From the NCBI GenBank assembly GCA_030147845.1, contig JASBUN010000004.1:1-55321 (forward strand): a stretch of 55,321 bases of DNA. Direction: 5' to 3'. The position numbers were made by a program, and so were the translations under genes. Shown here in pieces: positions 39,222 to 50,032 of the stretch. The notes below the pieces were generated by a model. The model searched no databases, was not told the DNA's origin, and worked only from the letters and a program-made list of their open reading frames with translations. The first letter of the stretch is position 1. Each line of letters begins with the position of its first letter. The stretch is from Gammaproteobacteria bacterium (GTDB lineage: Bacteria > Pseudomonadota > Gammaproteobacteria > JASBUN01).

Positions 39222-40301
39222 TTATTTTTCGCCCAACGCCGCCACCACCGCGTCGCCCATCTCGGCGGTACCTACCTTGCGGCAGCCGTCGGTGAAAATA
39301 TCCGGCGTACGCAAGCCCTGATCCAATACCCTGCCGACCGCGCTTTCGATGCGCTCGGCCATGTCCGCCTGCGCCAGCGAATAGCGTAACATCATTGCCA
39401 CCGACAAAATGGTCGCCAGTGGATTTGCCACGCCTTGACCGCTGATGTCCGGAGCCGAACCGTGAATCGGTTCATACATACCCTTGCCATTGGCATCCAA
39501 GGAAGCCGATGGCAGCATGCCGATCGAGCCCGTCAACATAGCGGCCTCATCGGACAGGATATCGCCGAACATATTGGTCGTGACGATCACGTCAAATTGC
39601 TTCGGGTCACGTACCAACTGCATGGCAGCATTGTCCACGTACATGTGGCTCAACGCCACCTGCGGATAGTCGCGGCCGACGCGGATCATGACCTCGCGCC
39701 ATAACTCGGTGCATTCCAGCACGTTGGCCTTGTCAACCGAACACAGACGCCGATCACGCTTCATGGCGATATCGTAGGCGGCACGGGCCACGCGTTCGAT
39801 ATCGGACTCCGAATAGACCAGCGTATTGAAGCCCTCACGCTGACCGTCCTCGCGCGTACGCACACCGCGCGGCTGGCCAAAATAGATACCGCCGGTCAGT
39901 TCGCGCACGATAACGATATCGAGTCCCGCGACGATTTCCGGGCGCAGCGCCGAAGCCGAGGCCAACTGCCGGTAGAGCATGGCCGGGCGCAGGTTGGCAA
40001 ACAGTTCCAACTCGGCGCGCAAACCCAACAGCCCCTTTTCGGGACGTACCGAGATATCCAGCGGTTCCCACTTCGGCCCGCCCACCGCACCCAACAGTAT
40101 GGCATCGGCTTGCCGCGCCAGCGTCAATGTGTCGTCAGGCAATGGCTTGCCACAGGCGTCGTAGGCGGCGCCGCCCACCAGCGCGTGCTCCAATTCGACA
40201 TCGAGCCCATCGGCCTTCAGCCGTTCGATCAATTTGACCGCCTCGGCCATAATCTCAACACCGATGCCATCACCCGGCAATATCAAAATCTTGTCAGTCA
40301 T
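39222..40301 (-). CDS. leuB: 3-isopropylmalate dehydrogenase
   Basis: A 359-aa NAD-dependent dehydrogenase that makes 2-oxoisocaproate. It starts [15 protein letters not shown], contains the substrate segment [31 protein letters not shown] and ends in the usual helix. It lies between leuD and asd, completing leuC-leuD-leuB. Confidence 0.97.
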   Translation of the reverse strand: MTDKILILPGDGIGVEIMAEAVKLIERLKADGLDVELEHALVGGAAYDACGKPLPDDTLTLARQADAILLGAVGGPKWEPLDISVRPEKGLLGLRAELELFANLRPAMLYRQLASASALRPEIVAGLDIVIVRELTGGIYFGQPRGVRTREDGQREGFNTLVYSESDIERVARAAYDIAMKRDRRLCSVDKANVLECTELWREVMIRVGRDYPQVALSHMYVDNAAMQLVRDPKQFDVIVTTNMFGDILSDEAAMLTGSIGMLPSASLDANGKGMYEPIHGSAPDISGQGVANPLATILSVAMMLRYSLAQADMAERIESAVGRVLDQGLRTPDIFTDGCRKVGTAEMGDAVVAALGEK

Positions 40302-40464
40302 CAGTCACAGTCCTTACTTTGTCGGCTATCGAATTCAGGGGCCGGCCAAGCGGCAGCCCGGCGCTCAAACCGGTCTATTGCAATTTTATCGTGCCGTGCC
40401 GCACCTTGCCGAGCCGTCGGTCCCGGCAAGGCGATTGCCAACCACACCGGAAACGTCTCGGAGG

Positions 40465-41112
40465 TCAAGCCGGCTCGGAAAACAGCCAGGGCGCTTCCTG
40501 CCGGCGGCGCGCTTCGTAGGCGCGAATGTCGTCCACGTATTGCAGCGTCAAGCCGATGTCGTCAAGCCCGTTGACTAAGCAGTGTTTACGAAATGGATCG
40601 ACCTCAAAAGCAAATTCGGCGGCCGACGGCGTTATGATGCGCTGGCCGATCAAATCCACCTGCAGCCGATAACCATCCTGTGCCGCCACGTCGGCGAACA
40701 ACCGATCGACCTCATCTTCGCTCAACACGATCGGCAGCACGCCGTTCTTGAAACAATTATTGAAAAAAATATCGGCAAAGCTCGGCGCAATAATGGCGCG
40801 AAAGCCGTAATCCAGCAACGCCCAGGGCGCATGTTCGCGTGACGATCCACAACCGAAATTCTTGCGTGCCAGCAAAATACTGGCATCTCGATAGCGCGCC
40901 TGATTGAGCACGAATTCAGTGTTCAGCGGGCGCTTGCTGTTGTCCATGCCCGGTTCGCCCTGATCGAGATAGCGCCACGCGTCAAATAAATTCGGCCCGA
41001 AGCCGGTGCGTTTGATGGACTTGAGGAACTGTTTGGGAATAATCGCGTCGGTATCGACGTTGGCACGATCCAACGGCGCCACGATGCCGGTCATTTGCGT
41101 AAATGCATCCAT
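40465..41112 (-). CDS. leuD: 3-isopropylmalate dehydratase small subunit
   Basis: A 215-aa subunit that, with LeuC, isomerises 2- to 3-isopropylmalate. Conserved parts are [15 protein letters not shown] near the start and [14 protein letters not shown]. The ATG at 41112 (MDAFTQMTG) begins the family N-terminus; an ORF extension upstream is unrelated. It follows leuC by 79 nt. Confidence 0.97.
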   Translation of the reverse strand: MDAFTQMTGIVAPLDRANVDTDAIIPKQFLKSIKRTGFGPNLFDAWRYLDQGEPGMDNSKRPLNTEFVLNQARYRDASILLARKNFGCGSSREHAPWALLDYGFRAIIAPSFADIFFNNCFKNGVLPIVLSEDEVDRLFADVAAQDGYRLQVDLIGQRIITPSAAEFAFEVDPFRKHCLVNGLDDIGLTLQYVDDIRAYEARRRQEAPWLFSEPA

Positions 41113-41170
41113 TATAGATATACCTGTCAGTTGCGACTCCGTCCCGAGTCGTATAAACCAGTGCAACGAT

Positions 41171-41196
41171 CGCCACGCTCAATCGCCACGCTCAAT
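41171..41196. repeat. 13-nt tandem duplication at the leuC stop
   Basis: CGCCACGCTCAAT occurs twice head to tail (41171-41183 and 41184-41196). The leuC stop codon and its last residue fall in the second unit. It looks like a replication slippage scar and leaves the protein unchanged. Confidence 0.85.
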
Positions 41197-42598
41197 CAAA
41201 GTCGCGCACGTCAACGAAATGGCCCGCAATAGCCGCTGCCGCCGCCATGGCCGGACTGACCAAATGCGTGCGGCCACCTTGACCCTGGCGACCCTCGAAA
41301 TTGCGGTTCGAAGTCGACGCGCAACGCTCACCGGGTTCCAGACGATCCGCATTCATGGCCAAACACATGGAGCAACCGGGTTCACGCCAATCAAAGCCGG
41401 CATCGATAAAAATGCGGTCCAGGCCTTCGCGTTCAGCCTGCCGTTTGACCAACCCGGAACCCGGCACCACCATCGCCAATTTGATACCTTCGGCGACTTT
41501 GCGTCCCTTCGCCACAGCTGCAGCGGCGCGCAGATCCTCGATCCTCGAGTTCGTGCATGAGCCGATAAACACCTTGTCAGGACGAATTTCGCTAACCGGC
41601 ATATTGGCTTTCAAACCCATATATTTTAAGGCTGCAAGCATGCCCTCGCGACGCACCGGATCCGCTTCCTGTTGCGGGTCGGGGACGCGGCTGCCGACCG
41701 CTACCACCATTTCCGGCGAGGTACCCCAACTCACTTGCGGCTGAATCGATGCGGCATCAATGTGCAACACGCGGTCGAATACGGCCTCGCCGTCACTGCG
41801 CAAATCGCGCCATGACGCCAGCGCCTGCTGCCATTGCCCGGCACTTGGCGCATAGGGCAGTCCATGCAAGTAATCGATAGTCTTGTCGTCCACCGCCACC
41901 ATGCCGGCCCGCGCACCGGCCTCGATGGTCATATTGCACACCGTCATGCGCCCCTCCATCGATAGCTCGCGGATCGCCTGGCCGCCAAACTCGATGGCGT
42001 AGCCGGTACCGCCGGCGGTCCCGATTTCGCCGATGATAGCCAACACAATGTCTTTGGCGGTCACGCCATTGCCGACGCTACCATCGACACTGACGAGCAT
42101 GTTTTTGGATTTTTTCTGGATCAGGCATTGCGTTGCCAGGACATGTTCGACCTCGGACGTACCGATGCCGAACGCCAAGGCGCCAAAAGCGCCATGCGTA
42201 GAGGTATGTGAGTCGCCGCAAACCACCGTCATGCCAGGCAAGGTCGCGCCCTCTTCCGGCCCCACCACGTGCACGATACCTTGGCGCGGATCACTCATGT
42301 CGAATTCGGTGATACCGAATTCGCTGCAGTTACGACCGAGCGTTTCCACCTGAATACGCGAAATCGGGTCCTCGATACCGAGGCTGCGATCGACGGTCGG
42401 AACATTGTGATCCGGCGTCGCCAGAATGCTGTCGATGCGCCACGGCCTGCGACCGGCCAGGCGCAGGCCTTCAAACGCTTGCGGCGACGTGACTTCATGC
42501 ACCAGATGCCGATCGATATACAGCAGTGCAGTGCCGTCTTCATCGGTGCGAACTACGTGCGCATCCCAAAGTTTGTCGTAAAGCGTCCTCGCGGCCAT
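41192..42598 (-). CDS. leuC: 3-isopropylmalate dehydratase large subunit
   Basis: A 468-aa aconitase-family enzyme with a [4Fe-4S] cluster. Cluster Cys are in [13 protein letters not shown] and the CSMCLAMN segment. The ATG follows CAGGAGC at about 8 nt. It is divergent from a LysR gene, separated by an AT-rich 185-nt region that includes a dyad, so this regulator likely controls the leucine genes. Confidence 0.98.
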   Translation of the reverse strand: MAARTLYDKLWDAHVVRTDEDGTALLYIDRHLVHEVTSPQAFEGLRLAGRRPWRIDSILATPDHNVPTVDRSLGIEDPISRIQVETLGRNCSEFGITEFDMSDPRQGIVHVVGPEEGATLPGMTVVCGDSHTSTHGAFGALAFGIGTSEVEHVLATQCLIQKKSKNMLVSVDGSVGNGVTAKDIVLAIIGEIGTAGGTGYAIEFGGQAIRELSMEGRMTVCNMTIEAGARAGMVAVDDKTIDYLHGLPYAPSAGQWQQALASWRDLRSDGEAVFDRVLHIDAASIQPQVSWGTSPEMVVAVGSRVPDPQQEADPVRREGMLAALKYMGLKANMPVSEIRPDKVFIGSCTNSRIEDLRAAAAVAKGRKVAEGIKLAMVVPGSGLVKRQAEREGLDRIFIDAGFDWREPGCSMCLAMNADRLEPGERCASTSNRNFEGRQGQGGRTHLVSPAMAAAAAIAGHFVDVRDFD

Positions 42599-42661
42599 GG
42601 CTCGTGCTCCTGATTGACATACTGGTCTTGCATCCTAAGCCTGAATGGGCTATTACTCAAA

Positions 42662-42681
42662 TTCATAATATTTATTATCAA
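42662..42681. promoter_or_regulatory. LysR-type operator candidate between leuC and the LysR gene
   Basis: A 20-bp dyad with nine of ten positions paired, TT-x-ATAATA-TT-TATTAT-x-AA, in the AT-rich divergent region. The centre is about 74 nt from the leuC ATG and about 112 nt from the LysR GTG. The T-N11-A pattern of LysR boxes fits within it. Confidence 0.6.
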
Positions 42682-42783
42682 TATAACTATTTGGAATTAT
42701 AGAGCCGCGTCGCATGTGCGCAGCGCACGGCAGCGGCTCACCGAGCCGGTGACGAACCCGACTATACAGGGCGAGGATAGCAG

Positions 42784-43716
42784 GTGGATTTTGCCGATTT
42801 ACAAGCCTTCGTCGCGGTCGCCGAGCAGCGTTCATTTTCACGCGCGGCCGAGTCATTGCATCGCACGCAGCCAGCCATCAGCAAACGTATTGCAGCTCTG
42901 GAAGCGGATCTGAATACCACCCTGTTCGACCGCATTGGCCACCGGCCCATTCTTACCGAAGCCGGTCACGCCCTGCTGCCGCGCGCGCGCCGCATCATCG
43001 CCGATGTCGAGGACAGTCGGCGCGCCGTCATCAATCTCGCCGGCGAGGTCGGCGGACAACTGCGTATCGGCACCAGTCACCATATCGGCCTGCACCGCCT
43101 GCCACCGCTGTTGCGACGCTACAGCGAGTTACACCCAGAGGTCGAGTTGGACATCCAGTTCATGGACTCGGAGGCGGCCTGCCACGCAGTGGAACACGGC
43201 GATCTGGAACTCGGCATCGTCACACTGCCGCTGGCGCCGAGCGCAGCGCTGGATATCCGCGTGCTGTGGCCGGACCCGTTGGCGGTCATGGTCGGGCGAA
43301 ATCATCCGCTGGCCTTACGCCGCTCGGTGCGCGCGTCGGAACTGGCGCCCTACACCGCCATCCTGCCCGCGACCGGCACGTTCACGCGCGCGGTAGTGGA
43401 ACAGGCGTTCTTACCGTTGGCCGTCAATCTGAAAGTGGCGCTGTCGACCAACTACCTCGAAACCATCAAGATGATGGTTTCGGTCGGGCTGGGCTGGAGT
43501 ATTCTGCCGCGCACCATGCTCGATCGCGATACTCACGCCTTACGCGTAAACGGCATCGAACTGCAACGCCAACTCGGCACGGTGCGCCATCGCGATCGCA
43601 CGCTGTCCAACGCCGGTCGCGCGCTATTACGGCTGCTCGATGACAGCGCCGGAACCACCGCCAAGCCTGGGCGCCGAAAACACACACGGCCACGCAACCA
43701 TCAAAATCCTAGATAG
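42784..43716 (+). CDS. LysR-family transcriptional regulator
   Basis: A 310-aa regulator with an N-terminal winged helix-turn-helix (about 18-58, RSFSRAAESLHRTQPAISKRI) and a C-terminal periplasmic-binding-protein-like effector domain. GTG start after GAGG (7 nt). It is divergent from leuC with a shared AT-rich operator region, so it is likely a regulator of leuCDB; 2-isopropylmalate is a reasonable effector guess. Its 3' end overlaps the convergent DUF1207 gene by 16 nt. The tail after about 295 is Arg/Lys-rich. Confidence 0.9.
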   Translation: MDFADLQAFVAVAEQRSFSRAAESLHRTQPAISKRIAALEADLNTTLFDRIGHRPILTEAGHALLPRARRIIADVEDSRRAVINLAGEVGGQLRIGTSHHIGLHRLPPLLRRYSELHPEVELDIQFMDSEAACHAVEHGDLELGIVTLPLAPSAALDIRVLWPDPLAVMVGRNHPLALRRSVRASELAPYTAILPATGTFTRAVVEQAFLPLAVNLKVALSTNYLETIKMMVSVGLGWSILPRTMLDRDTHALRVNGIELQRQLGTVRHRDRTLSNAGRALLRLLDDSAGTTAKPGRRKHTRPRNHQNPR

Positions 43717-44816
43717 ACACCGATACCCAGGTAGCGCAATTTATCGTCGTAAAATTGCCCATGCGGGGCATAGCCGCGATAACCCTCCAGCATGACGCGC
43801 AAGCGCCGACTGCCCGGCTCGATCGCGCCGTACTCCAGGCCCACCTTGAGACTGGTATCGATGGAGTAGTCATGCTCCTGCCAACTTTTAAGATCCAGAC
43901 CACCCACCAGCCGACCGCCCAACAGGCGCGTACGCTTGCCGCGGTACTCCAAACCAGCATGAAAAGCACCCGGCTTGAGATCGGCCGGCTCGCGCTGGAT
44001 CAAATATTCGCCGCCACCATAGACACGCCAGTCACGCCACGAATAGGCGGCCAACATTTCCAGCGATTCGAAACTCAGGTTGATGCGCTTCGGATGCGCG
44101 CGCAGCAGATACTCATCGCCCAAATGTGAACTTTGATGATATAAGCGCACGCGCGCCGACCACGGCCCCTGGCGGTAAGTCACCGGCACGCCAATGATAT
44201 AGTCGGCATTGACCAAATCCTTGGACGGCGTGTTTAAATTGAACTGCGCGAAAAGACCACCGGAGATGCTCACCTGCAAACCGTCGCCCGGGCGCTTGCC
44301 GGCGCGCCGATACAAACCGAAGGTTTCGCCGTAGCCGACCGCGGCGACGTGTGTCTCCTCTGTCGGCGTGTTGTACCAACGAAATGCGGCGAAAAATTGC
44401 GGCTGTTTCGGATCCGCCAAAATGGGCAAAAACAGGTCGCCGATCGGAAAAGGCGTCGTTTTAGGCGTTAGGCCAAGAAAGCTATACAGACCGTGCTTCG
44501 GAGGCGAGATCTTGGCGCGTTCGGCCTTGCTCGGCGCGATCACCAGGTTCACCCCCTGCAAGCCTTCGATGGTGGGCAATTTGGTCTGAATCTGTTCGCG
44601 CCGTGCGGTGTCTTCCTTGGGTAGGGTAACGGTCGCTACGCCGTCCTTGACAGTCAATTTATAGCTTCCCTGTGCCCAGCCTAAATCACGCTCCAATACC
44701 GCGGCCAAATAGCCGGTCAGATAACCGTCGCTCGCGTGCACGACTTTCGCTGCCGCGGGTACTACTACACAAAGCCACATCACCAGCAGCCAAACCAGTC
44801 TGCGCGTCGCCCTCAT
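43701..44816 (-). CDS. DUF1207 outer-membrane protein
   Basis: A 371-aa exported protein. The signal peptide is about residues 1-23 (ending AAAKVVH). Residues about 24-95 form a small domain with a BON-like pattern (GVATVTLPKEDTARREQI), and the rest is DUF1207, probably a beta-barrel (Aro/Gly-rich alternating strands such as YLIQREPADLKPGAFHAGLE and a terminal Phe). The ATG at 44816 follows AAGGGG. A longer frame upstream lacks a signal peptide. Function unknown. Confidence 0.8.
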   Translation of the reverse strand: MRATRRLVWLLVMWLCVVVPAAAKVVHASDGYLTGYLAAVLERDLGWAQGSYKLTVKDGVATVTLPKEDTARREQIQTKLPTIEGLQGVNLVIAPSKAERAKISPPKHGLYSFLGLTPKTTPFPIGDLFLPILADPKQPQFFAAFRWYNTPTEETHVAAVGYGETFGLYRRAGKRPGDGLQVSISGGLFAQFNLNTPSKDLVNADYIIGVPVTYRQGPWSARVRLYHQSSHLGDEYLLRAHPKRINLSFESLEMLAAYSWRDWRVYGGGEYLIQREPADLKPGAFHAGLEYRGKRTRLLGGRLVGGLDLKSWQEHDYSIDTSLKVGLEYGAIEPGSRRLRVMLEGYRGYAPHGQFYDDKLRYLGIGVYLGF

Positions 44817-44889
44817 CGTTCCCCTTCCCCGATGTTCGTGTATTGTGCGCTGCATTCCGCAGCGTGCGTCCCGCATAAACCTACTGCGC

Positions 44890-46062
44890 TCAAGCGCCCG
44901 ATTGCGCCCCGAGCATATTAGGGATTCCGCGCCAGGCGACCGCAAAGGCCAACAACGCCAACAGCGCGGCAACGAGATAAGCCGCCTGCGCGCCGGCCGC
45001 ATCCCACAAATAGCCGCCGTATAGACTTCCGAGCGCGCCACCGGCGCCGAAGCTTAGACTGCTATAGAGCGCCTGTCCACGCCCCTGGTGGCGGCCGGTA
45101 AAATAATGATGAATCAAATAAATCGCCACCGCGTGCACGATACCGAAACTGGCCGCATGCAGTAGTTGCGCGAAGACCAAAATAGCAGGCCAATCCACGA
45201 ACTGTGCAATCAACAGCCAACGTAGCGCCGTCAGCGCCAGCGCCGTCAGCAGGATACGGCGCGGTCCAAAACGCGGCAGCAATCGGTGCATAACGAGAAA
45301 TATGACTACTTCGGCGGCCACACCCAGCGCCCACAGGCCACCGATCAGATCGGCGCGATAGCCATGGTCCTCTAAATAGATACTATAGAACGTGTAATAC
45401 GGACCGTGGCTGGCCTGCACCAAAAAACACGCAAATAGCAACGCCACGACCTCGCGGCGCCGGAGCACGCTCCATAGCGGCGGCGATGCGGCCATATAAC
45501 GAGTGGCACGACGCTCCGGCACCAATAGACTGCTGATCCAGATGCCGGCGAACAAGGTCATCAGCACCATCGGCAGCAAACCGACACCGCGCCAATCGAT
45601 CACCACCCCGAGGCCGCTGACAGTGACGATAAAACCGATCGATCCCCACAGGCGCACGCTGCTGTAGCGCGCCGTGCCATCGCCGAGATGGTTCATGGTG
45701 GTCGCTTCGAACTGCGGTAGCGAGGCGTTCCAAAAAAAACTAAAGGTGGCCATCACCAACGCCAGCCAGGCGTAACCCGAACCGAAAAAAACGCCGGCGA
45801 AGCACAACATCGCCAGGAGTGAGGCCAAGCGCACGATCAACATGCGGTGACCATAGTGATCGGCGATCCAACCCCAAACGTTGGGCGCCACGATACGGGC
45901 TGCGGCCATGATCGCCACCAATTCGCCGATATCCACTTCGGAGAACCCCAGCGAGCGCATGTACAAGCTCCAATACGGAACCAGCGCTCCTAGCGTGGCG
46001 AAATAGAACCAATAGAAACCGGACAGCCGCCAATACGGCGTTACGTGCGTTGCGGATGTCAT
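44890..46062 (-). CDS. MFS transporter (PPP/HcaT-like family)
   Basis: A 390-aa carrier with about 12 transmembrane helices, with WGWIADHYGHR the MFS loop 2 motif between helices 2 and 3, and the FYWFYFATLGALVPYW opening typical of the phenylpropionate permease (HcaT-like) group. The substrate is unknown; relatives move aromatic acids or sugars. It starts just upstream of a 137-nt gap before aroC; both face minus. Confidence 0.85.
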   Translation of the reverse strand: MTSATHVTPYWRLSGFYWFYFATLGALVPYWSLYMRSLGFSEVDIGELVAIMAAARIVAPNVWGWIADHYGHRMLIVRLASLLAMLCFAGVFFGSGYAWLALVMATFSFFWNASLPQFEATTMNHLGDGTARYSSVRLWGSIGFIVTVSGLGVVIDWRGVGLLPMVLMTLFAGIWISSLLVPERRATRYMAASPPLWSVLRRREVVALLFACFLVQASHGPYYTFYSIYLEDHGYRADLIGGLWALGVAAEVVIFLVMHRLLPRFGPRRILLTALALTALRWLLIAQFVDWPAILVFAQLLHAASFGIVHAVAIYLIHHYFTGRHQGRGQALYSSLSFGAGGALGSLYGGYLWDAAGAQAAYLVAALLALLAFAVAWRGIPNMLGAQSGA

Positions 46063-46199
46063 ACGGGAAATTCGTTGTTAGCGGGAAAACCGGCGGCACG
46101 ACTGAGATCGCCGTAGACGTGCATCATCAAGTGCCGCGCAAAAACCCTGTTGAGCGCAATGGTAACGATAGACACGACGCCCCTGTGCGCGCAAACACG

Positions 46200-47300
46200 T
46201 CAGTTCGCCGCCGGCGGAATCACCGGCGTTGCGGAGCGCACGTCCATATTCTGGGCTCGGTGGCGCAGCATATGATCCATCAGCACGAGCGCCAACATCG
46301 CCTCGGCAATCGGCGTCGCACGAATACCGACACAGGGATCATGCCGTCCGGTAGTAATGACTTGCGTTTCCTTACCCTGCAGGTCAATGGTGCGTGCCGG
46401 CAAACGCAAACTGGAGGTCGGTTTCAAGGCGATCGAGGCAACGATATGTTGTCCGCTGGAAATGCCGCCAAGTACACCGCCGGCATGATTGCTCAGAAAC
46501 CCGTCGACGGTCATCTCGTCACGATGTTCACTGCCCTTTTGCTCTACCGCCGCAAAACCGGCGCCCACTTCCACCCCTTTTACCGCGTTGATGCTCATCA
46601 AGGCATGCGCAATATCCGCGTCTAGGCGATCGAATATCGGTTCGCCCCAACCGGGTGGTACGCCTTCGGCGATGACGGTAACGCGTGCACCGATCGAGTC
46701 ACCGGATTTACGCAGCGCATCCATATAAGATTCGAGTTCGGCCACTTTGGATGCGTCCGGGCAAAAAAACGGATTACGCTCGACCTCATCCCAGTCCAGG
46801 CGCTGCGGACGTATCGGCCCCAATTGCGCCATGTAGCCGCGAATCGTGACGCCGTAGCGCTGCTGCAAATACTTCTTGGCGATCGCGCCGGCGGCGACCC
46901 GCATAGCCGTTTCGCGCGCCGAAGACCGTCCGCCGCCGCGATAATCACGCATGCCGTATTTCTGTTGGTAACTGTAATCGGCATGCCCTGGTCGGAAGCG
47001 GTCCAAGATATTCGTATAGTCCTTGGAACGCTGGTCGGTATTTTCTATCAGCAAGCCGATCGGTGTGCCGGTCGTGCGTCCTTCGAACACACCGGATAGT
47101 ATGCGCACCTGATCGGCCTCGCGCCGCTGCGTGGTGTGCCGCGATTGGCCCGGTTTGCGGCGATCTAAATCGCGCTGCAAATCGGCTTCGGACAGCTCCA
47201 TACCGGGCGGACAACCGTCCACGATACAGCCCAGCGCGACGCCGTGACTCTCACCGAACGTGGTGACGGTGAACAATTTGCCGATCGAGTTTCCAGACAT
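46200..47300 (-). CDS. aroC: Chorismate synthase
   Basis: A 366-aa FMN-dependent enzyme that makes chorismate from EPSP. Signatures are [30 protein letters not shown], the [10 protein letters not shown] segment and [15 protein letters not shown]. No clear Shine-Dalgarno precedes the ATG. It feeds the tryptophan genes further up the window. Confidence 0.97.
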   Translation of the reverse strand: MSGNSIGKLFTVTTFGESHGVALGCIVDGCPPGMELSEADLQRDLDRRKPGQSRHTTQRREADQVRILSGVFEGRTTGTPIGLLIENTDQRSKDYTNILDRFRPGHADYSYQQKYGMRDYRGGGRSSARETAMRVAAGAIAKKYLQQRYGVTIRGYMAQLGPIRPQRLDWDEVERNPFFCPDASKVAELESYMDALRKSGDSIGARVTVIAEGVPPGWGEPIFDRLDADIAHALMSINAVKGVEVGAGFAAVEQKGSEHRDEMTVDGFLSNHAGGVLGGISSGQHIVASIALKPTSSLRLPARTIDLQGKETQVITTGRHDPCVGIRATPIAEAMLALVLMDHMLRHRAQNMDVRSATPVIPPAAN

Positions 47301-47453
47301 GGGGCGTTATTGTAGCGGCTCGCCGGACCGCCGTCCCGCTAGATTCGCCTCTGTAGCGTCCGTGCGTGCGCATACCCCCTAAAGATAGGGGACAAACTGT
47401 CGCTATCCTACGACAACAAAAATGAATATCGGCGCATTCTACCGCCTTCGATT

Positions 47454-47482
47454 TTTACATATTTTCAATAACTTAAAATAAT
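47454..47482 (+). promoter_or_regulatory. Sigma-70 promoter of the GGDEF-EAL gene
   Basis: TTTACA (47454-47459), 17-nt spacer, AATAAT (47477-47482), 44 nt before the start codon in an AT-rich stretch. Five of six bases match consensus in each hexamer. Confidence 0.6.
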
Positions 47483-47525
47483 ATTCCGCGCACGATATCG
47501 ATCTCGATAAGCGAGCGGTCCGCCC

Positions 47526-49913
47526 ATGATGCGTATTGATAAAACCACCACGCTGCTGTCGCTGGCGTTTGCGGTCGTAACCGGCATGATGATCCTGCTG
47601 GCAGGCATCGGCCTGTCCGTGATTCATGCCGCTAAACAGCACCTCGAGGACGTGGTCAAAACCAGCAACGCCAAAACCGAGTTGTTATTGCGCATGCAAG
47701 CCGCAGGCCGCCAGCGCACCATCAGTTTGCAGAAAATGCTGCTGAGCGATGATGTCTTCGAACGCGATGCCGAGTGGTCTCGCATGCGCGACCAGGCGAG
47801 CAACTATCTGGACGCCCGCCAAAAACTGATGAGCATGCAGCTCGATACCAAAGAACGTGCGTTGCTCGCCGCGCAGCGCCAACTCACGCACATCAACGCG
47901 CCGGCCCAGGAACATCTGGCGCAATTGGCGCTCGCCGGGAGGCTGAACACCGCGCGCGACGAGTTAATCAACAACGTGCTGCCCGGCCAAGATCGCTTTA
48001 TGGCGGTGTTGGCGCGGCTGCGCGCGCTGAACAACCGTGAAATGATGGCGAAAATGGACGAAAGTCATACTGCCTACCAAAACGCGCTGTTGAAGATGCT
48101 GATCATCAGCGGCGCAATTACGGCCCTAAGCATTCTCATCGCATTGGCGGTCATCCGGCGTACGCGCGACGTTGCCAACCGTCTTGCGCGCGAAACGGAA
48201 CGCGCCCAGGTGACGCTGCATTCCATCGGCGACGGCGTGATCACGTCCGACCGCCGAGGAAATATCAAACACATGAACGTGGCCGCCGAGCGGCTTACCG
48301 GCTGGACGCTGCCGGAAGCGCGAGGGAAACCGGTCGCCGAAGTGCTGACGCTTGTCCATGAAAGTAGCACCATACCTGTCGATGACCCGGTCGCGCGCGT
48401 GCTGCACAACGGCCAGGTAGTACAATCGCAGGCCGACGTCGCTCTGATCCGTCGGGATGGCCACAACTACGCTATTGAGCACACCGTCGCGCCGGTGTTC
48501 GATCATTGGCAGAACCACATCTCCGGTACGGTGCTGGTATTCCGCGACGTCACCGAGATGCGGGCCCTATCGCGTCAACTGATCTATCAAGCACAACACG
48601 ATGCGCTCACCGGACTCTTGAGCCGGCGCGAGTTCGAACAACGCCTGCAGGAAATTCTGGTCGAGACGCGCCGCTATCCGAACGACCAACATTGGCTATG
48701 CTACGTCGATCTGGATCAATTTAAAGTCATCAATGATACCTGTGGTCATCTGGCCGGTGACGAGTTGCTCAAACAACTATCGGCAACACTGCGCAATCAC
48801 GTGCGCGACAGCGATCTGGTCGCCCGCATGGGTGGCGACGAGTTTGCCATTCTATGCAAACATTGCGACGCCAAAGAAGCGCACGACACCATCGAACGCC
48901 TGCGTCTTAGCGTATCCAAGCTGCGTTTCAGCTGGGACGACAAGTGTTTTACCACCAGCGCCAGTATCGGCATGGCGCCGATCACAGCCCACAGCGGCAG
49001 CGTACATGATCTTCTCAGCGTTGCCGACACTGCATGTTACGTCGCCAAAGACGAGGGCCGTAACCGCATCCACATGTGGGCGCCCGATGACACTACGCTG
49101 GCACAACGTGAAGGTGAAATGCAATGGGTCCATCGTATTCAACAAGCCCTACAGGATGATCGATTCGAGCTCTATTTTCAGCGCATCGCCCCGCTGCAGA
49201 TTGACGATTCGCAGATGCATTGCGAAATCTTACTGCGCCTGCGCGATCCAACTGGGCAACTGGTCGCGCCCATGGCCTTTATCCCGGCCGCCGAACGCTA
49301 CAACCTGATGGTACAAGTCGACCGTTGGGTGTTGTGCAATGCGGTTTCCCGCATGCATGAGCTATTAAGCGGACGCGAGCAAGTGCAGTGCTCCATCGCC
49401 ATAAACCTTTCCGCTCAATCCCTGTGCGATGACGACTTTCTGCCATTCGTGCTGAAAAAATTGGACGTTTCGAATATCGATGCGCGTCGGCTGTGTTTCG
49501 AGATCACCGAAACCGCGGCTATTACCAATCTCTCGCGCGCGCAGCAATTCATTCACACACTGAAGGCGCGCGGCTGCCGCTTCGCGTTGGATGACTTCGG
49601 CAGTGGACTAAGTTCGTTCGGATATCTCAAGAATCTGCCGGTCGACTACTTAAAGATCGACGGCAGTTTCGTACGCGGCATCGGAAAAGACAACGTAGAC
49701 CGTGCGCTGGTCGAGGCGATTAATCAAATCGGGCACGTATTGGGAATCGAAACCATCGCCGAATACGTCGACAACGACGCCGCCCTTAACGTACTTCGTA
49801 AGATGGGAGTAGATTACGGTCAGGGAGTTGCTATCGCAGAACCGGCCCCGCTGGAGGAACTCCTCGATAGCCGCCACGGCAGCCGCATACTACGCTTGGC
49901 GCAATCCGTCTAA
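47526..49913 (+). CDS. Membrane PAS-GGDEF-EAL cyclic di-GMP protein
   Basis: A 795-aa two-helix membrane protein. Transmembrane segments lie at about 10-32 and 192-212, enclosing a PilJ-like helical periplasmic sensor. Then come a PAS domain (about 230-345), GGDEF domain (about 355-515) and EAL domain (about 535-785). GGDEF is intact, with RDSD as RxxD inhibitory site. The EAL domain keeps EILLR, INLSAQS, EITE, LDDFGSG, LKIDGSF and IAEYVDN, so phosphodiesterase activity is possible too. Which activity dominates cannot be told from sequence. Its start is preceded by no strong Shine-Dalgarno. Confidence 0.9.
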   Translation: MMRIDKTTTLLSLAFAVVTGMMILLAGIGLSVIHAAKQHLEDVVKTSNAKTELLLRMQAAGRQRTISLQKMLLSDDVFERDAEWSRMRDQASNYLDARQKLMSMQLDTKERALLAAQRQLTHINAPAQEHLAQLALAGRLNTARDELINNVLPGQDRFMAVLARLRALNNREMMAKMDESHTAYQNALLKMLIISGAITALSILIALAVIRRTRDVANRLARETERAQVTLHSIGDGVITSDRRGNIKHMNVAAERLTGWTLPEARGKPVAEVLTLVHESSTIPVDDPVARVLHNGQVVQSQADVALIRRDGHNYAIEHTVAPVFDHWQNHISGTVLVFRDVTEMRALSRQLIYQAQHDALTGLLSRREFEQRLQEILVETRRYPNDQHWLCYVDLDQFKVINDTCGHLAGDELLKQLSATLRNHVRDSDLVARMGGDEFAILCKHCDAKEAHDTIERLRLSVSKLRFSWDDKCFTTSASIGMAPITAHSGSVHDLLSVADTACYVAKDEGRNRIHMWAPDDTTLAQREGEMQWVHRIQQALQDDRFELYFQRIAPLQIDDSQMHCEILLRLRDPTGQLVAPMAFIPAAERYNLMVQVDRWVLCNAVSRMHELLSGREQVQCSIAINLSAQSLCDDDFLPFVLKKLDVSNIDARRLCFEITETAAITNLSRAQQFIHTLKARGCRFALDDFGSGLSSFGYLKNLPVDYLKIDGSFVRGIGKDNVDRALVEAINQIGHVLGIETIAEYVDNDAALNVLRKMGVDYGQGVAIAEPAPLEELLDSRHGSRILRLAQSV

Positions 49914-50032
49914 CGGCGCGGTGCGACAAGGCGTGACACGACGCACAAGCTCCGTTGGCACACCGTGACCGAACATTCTGAGCCGCTTGCCAAGCCAGCC
50001 GACGCCGCTTCAGCGAATCAATCAGTGCACCC

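Noticed and set aside
42653..42783. sigma-70 promoters for leuC and the LysR gene
   Set aside because: Several partial hexamers in the AT-rich region; none stands out enough to assign.
46063..46199. Possible small gene between the MFS gene and aroC
   Set aside because: No reading frame with a start signal; nothing visible.
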